Assembly (NCBI RefSeq): GCF_026343945.1 | Contig: NZ_JAPKNJ010000001.1 | Coordinates: 1,426,001-1,490,000 of the forward strand | Length of the DNA stretch: 64,000 nt | Direction: 5' to 3' | Source of the DNA: Kaistia algarum | GTDB taxonomy: Bacteria > Pseudomonadota > Alphaproteobacteria > Rhizobiales > Kaistiaceae | The notes under the pieces: generated by a model | Database searches by the model: none | Told to the model about the DNA's origin: nothing | The model's input: only the letters and a program-made list of their open reading frames with translations | Position numbers and translations under genes: made by a program | In this document: positions 42,001-50,760 of the stretch, in pieces | Layout: each line of letters begins with the position of its first letter | Numbering within the stretch: position 1 is the first letter of the stretch

Positions 42001-44550
42001 TTTGCCGGCATCGCGCAGATCATGGTGATCGACAATCGCGTCATCGACATGAAGACCGTCGCGGTTCCCGACGGCGGCACGGTGGTCGATCTTCCGGTCA
42101 CGCAGAACTGGGGGCCTGGCGCCTATGTGACCGCGACCTTGTTCCGCCCGATGGATGTCGCGGCGAAGCGCATGCCGTCGCGCGCGCTAGGCCTCGCCTG
42201 GGTTCCCGTGGATCCGGGTGACCGCAAGATCGCCATCGAGCTCGGCGTCGAGGACCAGATCCGTCCGCGCGGGCCGTTGACCATCCCCGTCAGCCTCACC
42301 AATGTCCCGGCAGGAACCGACGCCTATGTCACGGTCGCCGCCGTCGATGTCGGCATCTTGAACCTGACCGGCTTCAAGACGCCGGCGCCGGATGACTGGT
42401 ATTTCAGCCAGCGCCGTCTCGGCATGGAGCTGCGCGATCTCTATGGCCAGCTCATCGACCGCATGCAGGGTGTGCCCGGCAAGCTGCGCTCCGGCGGCGA
42501 CGGATCGCCGGCCGGCCTCAAGGCGCCGCCGCCGACCGAAAAGCTGATCGCCTATTACTCGGGCATCGTGAAGGTCGGCACGGACGGCAAGGCGACGATC
42601 ACCTTCGACGTGCCGGACTTCAATGGTTCGGTCCGCGTCATGGCGATGGCCTGGACTAAGGATGGCGTCGGACATGCCGAGAAGGACGTGATCATCCGCG
42701 ATCCGGTCGTGGTGATGGCGAGCCTGCCGCGCTTCATGACACCGGACGACCAGAGCCGCATTCTGGTCGAGATCAACAATGTCGAAGGCGAGGCCGGCGA
42801 TTATCGCCTCGCCGTCGATGCACCGGGCCTTACCATGGATCCGGGCGATGCCGACCGCTCCGTTCGGCTTGAGAAGGAAGGCCGCGCCACGCTGGCCCTG
42901 CCGATCACAGCGAAGGACATCGGCGATCACCCAATCAACGTCACCCTCGCAGGACCGAATGGCGAGAGCTTCGGGCGCAGCTACATGCTGGGTATCCGCC
43001 CGGCCGGCCAGCCGGTCTCGCGCCGCTCGCTGATCTCGCTGGCGCCGGGAGCAAAACTCACCGTCGACAAGGGCGCCTTCGCCGAGTTCAAGCCGCAGAC
43101 GACGAGCGCGACGCTCGCGGTCGGCGGGTCGGCGCGGCTCGATGTCGTGGCGATCCTCGCCTCGCTCGACCGTTACCCTTATGGCTGCACCGAGCAGATC
43201 ACGTCCAAGGCGATGCCGCTTCTCTACCTGAACCAGGTGGCGGCGACGATCGGCATCGCGCAGGACAGCGAGATCCGCAAGCGCATCCAGGCGTCGATCG
43301 GCAAGGTGCTCGACAACCAGGCAAGCGCCGGCTCTTTCGGCCTCTGGGGGCCGGGCTATGACGATTTGTGGCTCGACGCCTATGTTTCCGACTTCCTGAC
43401 ACGGGCGAAGGCGGCTGGTTATGAGGTGCCGGAAATCGCCTTCGGCAATGCGCTCGACAATCTCGCCAACCGCGTCGGCTATGCCCAGGACTTCGACAAG
43501 GGCGGCGAGGCGATCGCCTATGCGCTCTATGTGCTGGCGGCCAATGGCAAGGCGGCGATCGGCGATCTGCGCTATTACGCAGAGACGAAGCTGAACAGCT
43601 TCGCCACTCCGCTGGCGCAGGCGCAGATCGGCGCAGCCCTCGCCCTCTATGGCGACAAGGCCCGGTCGGCGGACGTGTTCAAGGTCGCTGTCGCCAATGT
43701 CCGCTCGGGCTTCGGCCCGACGCCGGCCTATCGCGAGGATTATGGCTCGTTCCTGCGCGATCAGTCGGCCGTCCTCACGCTCGTGGCCGAGACCAACGAT
43801 ACCAGCGTCGACCGCAAGGCGCTGGTCGACGAGATCGTCTCCAGCCGTGACCATCGCCGCTTCATTTCGACCCAGGAGCAAGGGTGGATGCTGATGGCGG
43901 CGGCCTCGTTGATGAAGGATATCCAGAACGCGACGCTCGATGTCGACGGCAACAAGGCCGAGGTGCCGCTCTATCGCAAGCTCCTGGGCACCGATGTCGA
44001 GGATCGGCCGCTGGTGGTCGAGAACACGTCGGGCATACCGCTCGACGCGGCACTGACGCTGACCGGCATTCCGCTCGATCCCGAGCCGGCCGGCGGCGAC
44101 GGCTTCACTATCGAGCGCCGCTACTTCACGCCTGACGGCACCGAGGTCGATCCCTCAACGGTCGCGCAGAACGACCGCCTCGTGGTTGTGCTCAAGGTGA
44201 ATGCGAGCGAGGCGCGCTTCGGGCGGATTCTGGTCGTCGACCCGCTGCCCGCGGGCTTCGAGATCGAAAACCCGAACATCTCGTCCTCGGGCGACACCTC
44301 GTCCTATGGCTGGCTGACCGCCGAACGCAGCATCGCTCATACCGAAGCCCGTACCGACCGCTTCGTCGCGGCACTGACGCGCTCGTCGACTGATCCGACC
44401 GAGTTCTCGGTCGCCTATGGCGTTCGGGCCGTCTCGCCGGGCAAGTTCGTCCATCCGGCGGCGACCGTCGAGGACATGTACGATCCCGACCGCCAAGCTC
44501 ATACGGACACGGGCATGGTCGAGATCGTCGGGCCGACGACGACAAAGTGA
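39052..44550 (+). CDS. yfhM: Bacterial alpha-2-macroglobulin with N-terminal PAN/Apple domain
   Basis: This 1832-residue secreted protein has a signal peptide (MRRKGLLASLALGLAIAFAG, cleavage near AEA) without a lipobox. Residues about 35-100 with four cysteines (CASAC, TCHAF, WCFL) form a PAN/Apple-like domain. MG domains then follow (for example RGIYRPGETVHLTALLRD, GYKVGETAKFRLDPRF). The thioester motif is C1379-T-E-Q1382 within YPYGCTEQ, followed by the alpha-helical thioester domain (LWLDAYVSDFLTRAK) and a C-terminal receptor-like domain. It traps proteases in the periplasm. The next gene is pbpC seven bases on, the classic pairing for cell-envelope repair. Confidence 0.93.
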   Translation: MRRKGLLASLALGLAIAFAGLAGPAEAAGQRSVITSRDADYAGFDYQTVKDVDQKACASACLADNTCHAFTYNVKARWCFLKSDFGALSVSAGAMAGRVITLKPFDKTLEQKRTDELAYLGPSPFDDARRQVGSLATDYPTDGMSYSAIRAEIQQARKDGKIGAASRALGALLGIAPEDPADWRDFADLLLQVPPANDNERQIFPAAATSAAINSYLRTEGVRDQAVTLGLLGHALERRDMWKEAIKTYRLALTYRDDADIRAALDKAVTQHGFRVVSNTVDADSESPRMCVVFSDPLPVSDPKLTDFVVVEGGTGFAVEPQDNQICVDGLKHGSRYTMRIRAGLPSADGETLAQSAEVSSYVRDRAPWVGFAGNAYVLPAGQGASIPIDTVNTALVQAEVYRIGDRSVAIAVRDGNFLRQLDTYSAGQIASQSGQSIWKGEIEVAGKPNELVTTAIPIGDALKKVEPGVYVITAQVKTATNDYYGDLATQWFIVSDLGISALSGDDGIHAVIRSLGSAEALAGVKIKLVATNDEVLGEAKTNADGYVHFEPGLARGEGGMAPQLLVAETEGGDYAFLDLKKTAFDLTDRGVDGRPSPGKLDTFLTTERGIYRPGETVHLTALLRDSQAKAVTGLPLTLVVDRPDGVEHLRVKLTDQGAGGYSYDMRVPDGAQRGAWRFALYADPDGSALTEVSTLVDDFEPERVAFELSTSVTRLTSGQTFPIDLTAKYLYGAKAIGLGVNGEIIATPTDTMKEYPGYSFGLTDDPVETVRDSLGGVAITDDDGRATLEATVPELPATTKLFDAEIVVRVTDTNGRAVERRLNLPANAGGPHLGIQAKFDDGGVPEGSNAQFDLIAVGSEGQRIEAKGVTWTIERLETNYQWYRRDGAWKYEPITTASRVANGTVDIGTDKSVPVEAKVDWGHYRLTVALAGETETSSSVEFDGGWYVDASAKSETPDMLAVSLDKPGYKVGETAKFRLDPRFAGIAQIMVIDNRVIDMKTVAVPDGGTVVDLPVTQNWGPGAYVTATLFRPMDVAAKRMPSRALGLAWVPVDPGDRKIAIELGVEDQIRPRGPLTIPVSLTNVPAGTDAYVTVAAVDVGILNLTGFKTPAPDDWYFSQRRLGMELRDLYGQLIDRMQGVPGKLRSGGDGSPAGLKAPPPTEKLIAYYSGIVKVGTDGKATITFDVPDFNGSVRVMAMAWTKDGVGHAEKDVIIRDPVVVMASLPRFMTPDDQSRILVEINNVEGEAGDYRLAVDAPGLTMDPGDADRSVRLEKEGRATLALPITAKDIGDHPINVTLAGPNGESFGRSYMLGIRPAGQPVSRRSLISLAPGAKLTVDKGAFAEFKPQTTSATLAVGGSARLDVVAILASLDRYPYGCTEQITSKAMPLLYLNQVAATIGIAQDSEIRKRIQASIGKVLDNQASAGSFGLWGPGYDDLWLDAYVSDFLTRAKAAGYEVPEIAFGNALDNLANRVGYAQDFDKGGEAIAYALYVLAANGKAAIGDLRYYAETKLNSFATPLAQAQIGAALALYGDKARSADVFKVAVANVRSGFGPTPAYREDYGSFLRDQSAVLTLVAETNDTSVDRKALVDEIVSSRDHRRFISTQEQGWMLMAAASLMKDIQNATLDVDGNKAEVPLYRKLLGTDVEDRPLVVENTSGIPLDAALTLTGIPLDPEPAGGDGFTIERRYFTPDGTEVDPSTVAQNDRLVVVLKVNASEARFGRILVVDPLPAGFEIENPNISSSGDTSSYGWLTAERSIAHTEARTDRFVAALTRSSTDPTEFSVAYGVRAVSPGKFVHPAATVEDMYDPDRQAHTDTGMVEIVGPTTTK

Positions 44551-44557
44551 GACGTCG

Positions 44558-46780
44558 ATGAAAGCCGCCGATCAGCCCTCTCCCCCTGTGTGGGGGAGAG
44601 TTGGAGACGGAGGTAACTCCGCGCCCTCTCCAGATGCAACGCTCTATTCCCCGGCAGACCGACCTCCCGGCCTCCCCCACAAGGGGGGAGGAGGGAAATG
44701 GCCGCGCCGGCTCGCCATGGCGGGGCTCGTCGTTGCGTCGCTCACCTATTTCAGCTTCGCCGGCCTTTCCGGCGCCATGCATGACATCACCGCCAAGCTC
44801 CCGCCGGTCCCGAACCCGGCGCAGGTGGCAACGTCGACGGTCATCCTCGACCGGGCCGGCGATCTGCTGCGGCCCTATACGATCGCCGATGGCCGCTGGC
44901 GCCTGCCGGTGACGCTCGCGGATGTCGATCCGACCTTCATCGCCATGCTAAAGGGCTATGAGGATCGCCGTTTCGCGGAGCATCACGGCGTCGATTGGCG
45001 CGCGCTTGGCCGCGCTGCCGGGCAGATCGCGCGGAACGGCCACATCGTCTCGGGCGGCTCGACGCTGACCATGCAGGTGGCCCGCCTGCTCGAAGGCGCC
45101 CCGACGCGCGGATTCCCTGAAAAGCTCCAGCAGATCGTGTTCGCGCGCGAGATCGAGGATCGGCTCGGCAAGGACGACATCCTCGCGCTCTATCTGGCGC
45201 TCGCACCCTATGGCGGCAATCTCGAAGGCGTCCGGGCGGCGAGCCTCGCCTATTTCGGCAAGGAGCCGCGCCGTCTCACCGTCGCCGAATCGGCGCTGCT
45301 CGTCGCCCTGCCTCAGGCACCGGAGGCGAGGCGCCCCGACCGCGACCCAAAGGCTGCCAAGGCAGCGCGCGACCGCGTGCTCGATCGTCTCGTCGCGGCC
45401 GGCATGCTCGACACCGAGACGGCCGCCTCGGCCAAGACGGAACGAATTCCCAAGGCGCGCAAGATCTTCCCCATGCTGGCGGCCCATCTCGGCGATGCCG
45501 GCCGCAAGGGCCATCCAAACACATCCGTCATTCGCCTTACGCTGGACGGGCGGCTGCAGAAGAAGCTTGAGGAACTGGCGTCCGACCGCGCCCGCGCCGT
45601 CGGCCCGAAGGCATCGGTGGCGATCGTCGTCGCCGACCATCTGACCGGCGAGATCCTCGCCTCGGTCGGCTCTGCGGATTTCATGGATAGCGGGCGCAAC
45701 GGCTTCGTCGATATGACCAACGCCATCCGCTCGCCCGGCTCGACGCTGAAGCCGCTCATCTACGGCCTCGCCTTCGAGCAGGGCATTGCCCATCCGCAAA
45801 GCCTGATCGAGGACAGGCCGACCGCCTTTGGCGGTTATGCGCCGGTCAATTTCGACGGCTTCTATCGCGGCACGGTGACGATTCATGACGCACTGACGGA
45901 ATCGCTGAATGTTCCGGCGGTGCAGGTGCTCGACGCGGTCGGGCCGGCAAGGCTGGTCGCGCGATTGAAACGCGCCGCCGCCAATCCGAAGCTGCCGGAC
46001 CTTTCGGCGCCCGGACTTGCGATCGGCCTCGGCGGCGTCGGCATCACGCTCAATGACCTCGTCTCGGTCTATGCCGCACTGGCCCGCGGCGGCCGACCGG
46101 TCGCGCTGCATGACGGCACCCGCGCAACCCCCGTCGCCAGCGACACGGCACCGATGCTGGAACCGCTCGCGGCCTGGTATGTCGCCGACATCCTGGCCGA
46201 CGTGCCGCCGCCGACCATCGGCGCCCGAGGCCGCATCGCCTACAAGACGGGAACCTCCTATGGCTATCGCGATGCCTGGTCGATCGGCTTCGACGGACGC
46301 TATGTCATCGGCGTCTGGGCCGGACGGGCCGACGGCGCCCCGGTTGCGGGTCTTTCCGGCATCGGCACGGCGGCGCCGGTTCTGTTCGAAGCCTTCGACC
46401 GGCTGGGCGGCAGCCGTGCGCCGCTGCGCGCCGCACCCGCCGGCGCGCTGATCGCGTCGAATGGCGAATTGCCGGCGCCGCTGAAGCATTTCCGCCGTCC
46501 GGGCATGCTGGCCGGCAAGGCGCCCGACAATCCCGAAATCGCCTTTCCGCCCAATGGCGTGCAGGTCGATCTCGGCATCCGAGCCGGCGATCCGGCGCCG
46601 CTCATGATCAAGATTCGCAACGGCAAGCCGCCCTTCACCTGGTTCGCCAACGGCACCCCGATCGCGCAGACGCCCTTTGCCCGCTCGGAAAGCTGGGAGC
46701 CGGATGGGCCGGGATTTGTTACCTTATCGGTGGTCGATTCGGCCGGTCGCTCCGACCGGGTGACGGTGTTCGTCGAATAG
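44558..46780 (+). CDS. pbpC: Penicillin-binding protein 1C
   Basis: This 740-residue bifunctional enzyme has one N-terminal TM (LAMAGLVVASLTYFSFAGL, about residues 52-70). Glycosyltransferase motifs: EDRRFAEHHGVDWRAL and GGSTLTMQVARLLE. Transpeptidase motifs: S395-TLK, SLN in TESLNVPAVQ, and K563-TG. The C-terminal BiPBP_C domain (about 640-740) is present. The first 45 codons (44578-44692) are translated palindromic repeat sequence; ATG 44717 just before the TM is an alternative start that would exclude it. It follows the alpha-2-macroglobulin gene, as in yfhM-pbpC. Confidence 0.92.
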   Translation: MKAADQPSPPVWGRVGDGGNSAPSPDATLYSPADRPPGLPHKGGGGKWPRRLAMAGLVVASLTYFSFAGLSGAMHDITAKLPPVPNPAQVATSTVILDRAGDLLRPYTIADGRWRLPVTLADVDPTFIAMLKGYEDRRFAEHHGVDWRALGRAAGQIARNGHIVSGGSTLTMQVARLLEGAPTRGFPEKLQQIVFAREIEDRLGKDDILALYLALAPYGGNLEGVRAASLAYFGKEPRRLTVAESALLVALPQAPEARRPDRDPKAAKAARDRVLDRLVAAGMLDTETAASAKTERIPKARKIFPMLAAHLGDAGRKGHPNTSVIRLTLDGRLQKKLEELASDRARAVGPKASVAIVVADHLTGEILASVGSADFMDSGRNGFVDMTNAIRSPGSTLKPLIYGLAFEQGIAHPQSLIEDRPTAFGGYAPVNFDGFYRGTVTIHDALTESLNVPAVQVLDAVGPARLVARLKRAAANPKLPDLSAPGLAIGLGGVGITLNDLVSVYAALARGGRPVALHDGTRATPVASDTAPMLEPLAAWYVADILADVPPPTIGARGRIAYKTGTSYGYRDAWSIGFDGRYVIGVWAGRADGAPVAGLSGIGTAAPVLFEAFDRLGGSRAPLRAAPAGALIASNGELPAPLKHFRRPGMLAGKAPDNPEIAFPPNGVQVDLGIRAGDPAPLMIKIRNGKPPFTWFANGTPIAQTPFARSESWEPDGPGFVTLSVVDSAGRSDRVTVFVE
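44578..44692. repeat. Palindromic repeat element inside the pbpC 5' coding region
   Basis: Two inverted G/C-tract hairpins bracket about 115 bases: CTCTCCCCC-TGTGT-GGGGGAGAG (44578-44600), and a second one at 44671-44691 with CCTCCCCC and GGGGGGAGG arms. The frame reads through both, giving SPPVWGRVGDGG and GLPHKGGGG. The core recurs at 7843-7870. Length and copy spread elsewhere are unknown. Confidence 0.65.
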
Positions 46781-46786
46781 GCCCCA

Positions 46787-47458
46787 TTGGGAGCCACGCC
46801 GATTTCGTCCCTACGTCTCTACTGGATGCAGCATTCCCGTTTCTACATCGCCGTCGCGGCGGGATTGATTGCCTTTGCGCTCCTCAGCGTCGTCTCGCGG
46901 GAAATCGCGGCGATCGCGGCGGGCGACGTGTTCTTCATCGTCTATCTCGGCGCCATGATCCTGATGGCCTCGCGGTCGACGCTCGAAAAGCTGCGCGATC
47001 GGGCCAGAACCGAGGATGAGGGCATCGTCGCGATCGTCGGCCTCACCGCGCTGGCGATCGCCTTTTCCTTCATCTCGATGTTCAGCTTGCTCGGCAAGGA
47101 CGCCAATCCGTCGACGCTCCAGCTGCTACTGGCGATCGCCAGCATTCCGCTCGGCTGGGCGGTGCTGCACATGCTGTTCGCCTATCATTATGCCCGGCTC
47201 TATTACGCGCCCAAGGGCAAGCGGGGCGGCAAGCCATCCGATGCCGGCGGGCTGGACTTTCTCGATACACCCGAGCCCGGCATCATCGAGTTCATGTATT
47301 TTTCCTTCATCATCGGCTCGACGGCGCAGACCGCCGACGTGAACCTGCGCTCGACCGGCTTCCGCAAGGTCGTGCTGTTCCACGGCATCGCCTCCTTCGT
47401 CTTCAACACGGTGCTGCTGGCGCTGGCCGTCAATGTGGCGGCGTCTCTGGTCCAGTAG
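46787..47458 (+). CDS. DUF1345 family membrane protein
   Basis: This protein of up to 223 residues has five TM segments (FYIAVAAGLIAFALLSVVS, VFFIVYLGAMILMAS, IVAIVGLTALAIAFSFISMF, LLLAIASIPLGWAVLHMLFAYHYARLYY, VVLFHGIASFVFNTVLLALAVNV). IIEFMYFSFIIGSTAQTADVNL is the DUF1345 hallmark. The start is uncertain: TTG at 46787 or ATG at 46826 (MQHSRFYI); neither has a clear ribosome site. It converges on, and overlaps by 29 bases, the MgtC-like gene. Role unknown. Confidence 0.85.
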   Translation: MGATPISSLRLYWMQHSRFYIAVAAGLIAFALLSVVSREIAAIAAGDVFFIVYLGAMILMASRSTLEKLRDRARTEDEGIVAIVGLTALAIAFSFISMFSLLGKDANPSTLQLLLAIASIPLGWAVLHMLFAYHYARLYYAPKGKRGGKPSDAGGLDFLDTPEPGIIEFMYFSFIIGSTAQTADVNLRSTGFRKVVLFHGIASFVFNTVLLALAVNVAASLVQ

Positions 47459-47948
47459 GCGGGCTGGCATCCGCGCTCCCGCTATCGGTTTGACCGAAGC
47501 GTTGGAGGATCCACAGTTCGATCGGCTTCGCCACCATCAGGATGACGAAGACGAGCACGAGGGCGATGACGACCAGCGACCAGTTGGCGAGGCCGCAGGC
47601 AATGCCGAGCGTCGCCGCCATCCAGACCGTCGCAGCCGTCGTGACGCCGCGCACCAGTTCCTCATGCTTGCCACGCCGCAGGATGGCGCCCGCGCCGATG
47701 AAGCCGATGCCGGCCAACACGCCCTGTATGGCGCCCTGAAGCCCCCGGCTCAGCGCATCGGCATGGCCGGCAAATTCGGGCACGGAAATGGCGGTCATGG
47801 TGACGAGGGCGGCGCCGAGCGCCACCAGCGCCAGCGTCCGCATCCCCGCCGTCTTCTCGCGTGCATCCCGGTTGATGCCGATCAGGAAGCCGCACAGCGT
47901 CGCAAGGCCGAGCCGCAAAGCTTGATCGAGAAGGACCGAAGTCAACAA
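47430..47948 (-). CDS. MgtC/SapB family membrane protein
   Basis: This protein of about 172 residues has four to five TM segments with the MgtC core LGLATLCGFLIGINRDAREKTAGMRTLALVALGAALVTM and GIGFIGAGAILRRGKHEELVRGVTTAATVWMAATLGIACG. The short C-terminus lacks the ACT-like domain of full MgtC, as in the SapB/YhiD form. The start is a TTG pair at 47943-47948 after GAGGAAG; an in-frame ATG at 48026 would add an atypical 26-residue tail overlapping the next gene. The role may be Mg2+ homeostasis, by family. Confidence 0.82.
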   Translation of the reverse strand: MLTSVLLDQALRLGLATLCGFLIGINRDAREKTAGMRTLALVALGAALVTMTAISVPEFAGHADALSRGLQGAIQGVLAGIGFIGAGAILRRGKHEELVRGVTTAATVWMAATLGIACGLANWSLVVIALVLVFVILMVAKPIELWILQRFGQTDSGSADASPPTGPETPPH

Positions 47949-48012
47949 ATCCGCTTCCTCGCCGGCTTGGGCGCCCACTCGGCACCCGCATCCGGCGGAG
48001 TCTACTGCCAGC

Positions 48013-49203
48013 TCAGCTTTCCGCAAACGGCCGCGTGAGGCGAATGGTATCGCGGCGAAGCTTCAAGCCGAAGCCTGGTCGATCCGACACCCCGATCTTT
48101 CCATCCACCGGCACGTCGTCGCCATCGAAGAGGCCACCGAAGACCGGCAGGACCTCCTCGCCATAGGGGCTCATGTTCACATATTCGCAGAACGGGATAT
48201 GCGGCTGCGAAATGACGAAATGATAGGAATAGGCACCGGAGGCATGCGGCACGACGGGGATGTCATAGGCCGCCGCCATGGCCGAGACGCGCAGCGCCTC
48301 GGTAAGCCCGCCCATCCACATCACATCGGGCTGGAGGATGTCGATCGCACGGCCCTCGATCAGCTGGCGAAAGCCGTAGCGCGAATATTCGTGCTCGCCG
48401 GTCGTCCATTTCATATCGGGAACCCGCTGCTTCAGCAGCCGGTGGCCTTCGACATCATCCGGCGAAAGCGGCTCCTCGATCCAGTGGATGGCGAGCGGGC
48501 GCAGCGCCTCGGCAAGCTCCACCGCATAGCCGACATCAAGAGACATGTAGCAATCGACCATCAGCGGAAAATCCGGGCCGATGCGCTGGCGATGATGGGC
48601 GAGAAACTCGTAGTTCGCCCGAAGGCCCGCCTTGCCGTCCGAGGGGCCATGCGGCAGCGGCACCTTGCCGCCCCAGAAGCCCATCTCCTTGGCGATGTCC
48701 GGACGCGGGCCGGTGCAATAGAGCGAGAGCTGGTCGCGCGCCTTGCCGCCGATCATGGCGTAGACCGGCTCGTCACGGACATGGCCGAGCGCATCCCAGA
48801 GCGCGAGGTCGACGACCGAGATGGCGGCGAGGGTGATGCCCTTGCGGCCATAGGGCATCGAGGCCCGGTACATCTGGTCCCACATCCGGTTGATGTCGTG
48901 GATGTCGGAGCCGACGAGGAAGCGGCGGAAGTGTTTCTCGATCATGAAGCAGGCTGGCGGGCCGCCAAGGCCGGTGGCGACGCCGACGATCCCGCCTTCC
49001 GTCTCGATCTCGACGAGGATCGAGCCCAGCACGGCGATGCCCCAGCTCGTGCGCGAGGCCTTGTAGTCGGCATAGGCCGACATGGGATTGGCGATCAGCG
49101 TGTCGATCAGCCAATGGCCCTTCTCGCGGGCATGATAATCGCCGCCAGCGCCCTGCGCATCGATGGTGTAGGCACGAACGTCGACGATCCGGTCGCGGCG
49201 CAT
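48013..49203 (-). CDS. rhmD: L-rhamnonate dehydratase
   Basis: This 396-residue enolase-superfamily enzyme has the capping N-terminus with HWLIDTLIANPMSAYADYKASRTSWG, typical of RhmD. The barrel holds metal ligands in MVDCYMSLDV, IHWIEEPLSPDDV and TTGEHEYSRYGF, and the general base region VVPHASGAYSYHFV. It dehydrates L-rhamnonate to 2-keto-3-deoxy-L-rhamnonate. It is the last gene of the twelve-gene operon that starts at 59113, 12 bases after the L-rhamnose dehydrogenase gene. Confidence 0.92.
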   Translation of the reverse strand: MRRDRIVDVRAYTIDAQGAGGDYHAREKGHWLIDTLIANPMSAYADYKASRTSWGIAVLGSILVEIETEGGIVGVATGLGGPPACFMIEKHFRRFLVGSDIHDINRMWDQMYRASMPYGRKGITLAAISVVDLALWDALGHVRDEPVYAMIGGKARDQLSLYCTGPRPDIAKEMGFWGGKVPLPHGPSDGKAGLRANYEFLAHHRQRIGPDFPLMVDCYMSLDVGYAVELAEALRPLAIHWIEEPLSPDDVEGHRLLKQRVPDMKWTTGEHEYSRYGFRQLIEGRAIDILQPDVMWMGGLTEALRVSAMAAAYDIPVVPHASGAYSYHFVISQPHIPFCEYVNMSPYGEEVLPVFGGLFDGDDVPVDGKIGVSDRPGFGLKLRRDTIRLTRPFAES

Positions 49204-49215
49204 TTTCTTTTTGTC

Positions 49216-49986
49216 CTACTGGAGGTTCACGAACATGCCGCCATCGACCAGCAGCGAGGCGCCGGTGACATAGCCGGCGAGGTCGGAGGCGAGGAAGACG
49301 ACGCATTTCGCCACCTCGACCGGCTCGCCGATCCGGCCGAGCGGAACGCGCTTGCTGAAATGATCGAGCTTGTCGGGCGTCAGGTCGTCGCGGTTGATGT
49401 CGGTCAGGATCGCACCCGGCATGACCGAGTTGCAGCGTATGCCATGCGGCCCGAGCGCGATCGCCACCGACTGCATCAGCGAATGCACCCCGGCCTTGGT
49501 TGGCGTGTAATGCGTCTGCATGGAGCCGCCGACCAGCGCGCTGATAGAGGAGACGGCGACGATCGCCCCGCCCTCGCCCTGTTTCACCATCTGGCGGGCG
49601 GCTGCCTGCGTCGTGAAATAGGCTCCTTCGAGATTGACATCGACGACCTTGCGGAAGAGGTCGACCGGCATGTCGAGGAAGGCATGGAACGGGCAGATGC
49701 CGGCATTGGAAACATGGATGTCGAGCCGGCCGAAATGCTGGACTGCCGCGTCGACCAACCTCTCGCCGGTAGCCGGATCGGCGACATCGCCATCGACCAG
49801 CACGCCCTCGCCGCCGACTTCGCGCACTTCGGCCAGCGTCTCTTCGCCGGCGGCGTCGCCGCCATCGGCCGAACGGAACTGGTTGATCACGACGGCGGCG
49901 CCGTGGCGCGCCAGCTCGACGGCGCAGGCCCGGCCGATGCCGCGCGAGGCTCCGGTAATGATGGCGACCTTCCCCTCCAGCAGCAT
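49216..49986 (-). CDS. L-rhamnose 1-dehydrogenase (SDR)
   Basis: This 256-residue short-chain dehydrogenase has cofactor motif GASRGIG (about 12-18), NAG as SNAG, and the catalytic Ser in SSISALVGG with the YTPTK tyrosine and lysine. ISALVGGSMQTHYTPTKAGV and LGPHGIRCNSVMPGAILTDIN closely match characterised L-rhamnose dehydrogenases of the non-phosphorylating pathway. It oxidises L-rhamnose to the lactone. AGGAGG precedes the ATG at 49984-49986. Neighbours rhmD and rhaM support the assignment. Confidence 0.85.
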   Translation of the reverse strand: MLLEGKVAIITGASRGIGRACAVELARHGAAVVINQFRSADGGDAAGEETLAEVREVGGEGVLVDGDVADPATGERLVDAAVQHFGRLDIHVSNAGICPFHAFLDMPVDLFRKVVDVNLEGAYFTTQAAARQMVKQGEGGAIVAVSSISALVGGSMQTHYTPTKAGVHSLMQSVAIALGPHGIRCNSVMPGAILTDINRDDLTPDKLDHFSKRVPLGRIGEPVEVAKCVVFLASDLAGYVTGASLLVDGGMFVNLQ

Positions 49987-49995
49987 CGAAACCTC

Positions 49996-50760
49996 CTAGC
50001 TCTCGATCGGCGGCAGGCCGCAGGCGGCGCGCAGATCCGCATCGCGGATGTCGATCTCTTTGCCGGCGAAGGGATTGCCAGCCGGCCCGCAGAGCCGCGC
50101 GATGGCCTTCGCCGGAAGCGCCGGATCGGCCAGCGAGCTTCGCTCCAGCTGGCTGACCGGATTGATGCCCGAGGCGCGGATCTCGGACTGCATGGCGGTA
50201 TCGACCACGCCCGGCGCGAAGCCGAAGACGCGGATGCCGGAGGCGGCATATTCGAGCGCCAGCATCTGCGTCACCATGGCGAGGCCGGCCTTGGCGGCGC
50301 AATAGGCCGTCCAGCCTTCGAGGGGCCGATGCGCGGCGCCGGAGGAGAGGTTGACGATCGTGCCGCGGCCCTTCGCCAGCATGCCGGGCAGGACCGCACG
50401 CGCCATCAGCGCCGCGCCGGTCAGCGTCGCATTGATATTGGCGGCGAAGGCCAGGGGATCGACGCTGTCGAGCCGGCCGATCGGACCGATCAGGCCGGCA
50501 TTATTGATGAGGATGGTCGGCGGCGACAGGCGGCGCTCGACCTCGCGGACCAGCCATTCGATCGCGATCGGATCGGACACATCGCATGGCAGCGCCACGC
50601 CGCCCTCGATCTGCTCGGCAACCTTCTCGGCATCGGCCTGTTTGCGGGCCGTGACGATGACGCGGGCGCCGGCCTCAGCCAGGGCGACGGCTGTGGCGGC
50701 GCCGATGCCGCGCGCACCGCCGGTGACGATCGCGATCTCGCCTTCGAGCGATTTGGCCAT
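49996..50760 (-). CDS. SDR family oxidoreductase of the rhamnose operon
   Basis: This 254-residue SDR has GGARGIG near residue 15, the NNAG motif in ILINNAGLIGP, Ser in NLSSGAAHRPLEG and the YCAAK pair. The start ATG at 50758-50760 overlaps the rhaM stop by one base (TGATG). It has a complete catalytic triad. The likely role is another oxidation step in rhamnose breakdown, such as the C4 oxidation of 2-keto-3-deoxyrhamnonate, but this is not shown. IRDADLRAACGLPPIES at the C-terminus is unlike the usual SDR end (VDGG). Confidence 0.85.
   Translation of the reverse strand: MAKSLEGEIAIVTGGARGIGAATAVALAEAGARVIVTARKQADAEKVAEQIEGGVALPCDVSDPIAIEWLVREVERRLSPPTILINNAGLIGPIGRLDSVDPLAFAANINATLTGAALMARAVLPGMLAKGRGTIVNLSSGAAHRPLEGWTAYCAAKAGLAMVTQMLALEYAASGIRVFGFAPGVVDTAMQSEIRASGINPVSQLERSSLADPALPAKAIARLCGPAGNPFAGKEIDIRDADLRAACGLPPIES

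Noticed and set aside
44417..44557. Longer PBP1C start within the end of the alpha-2-macroglobulin gene
   Set aside because: It would overlap the upstream gene by over 130 bases; the ATG at 44558 or 44717 is more plausible.
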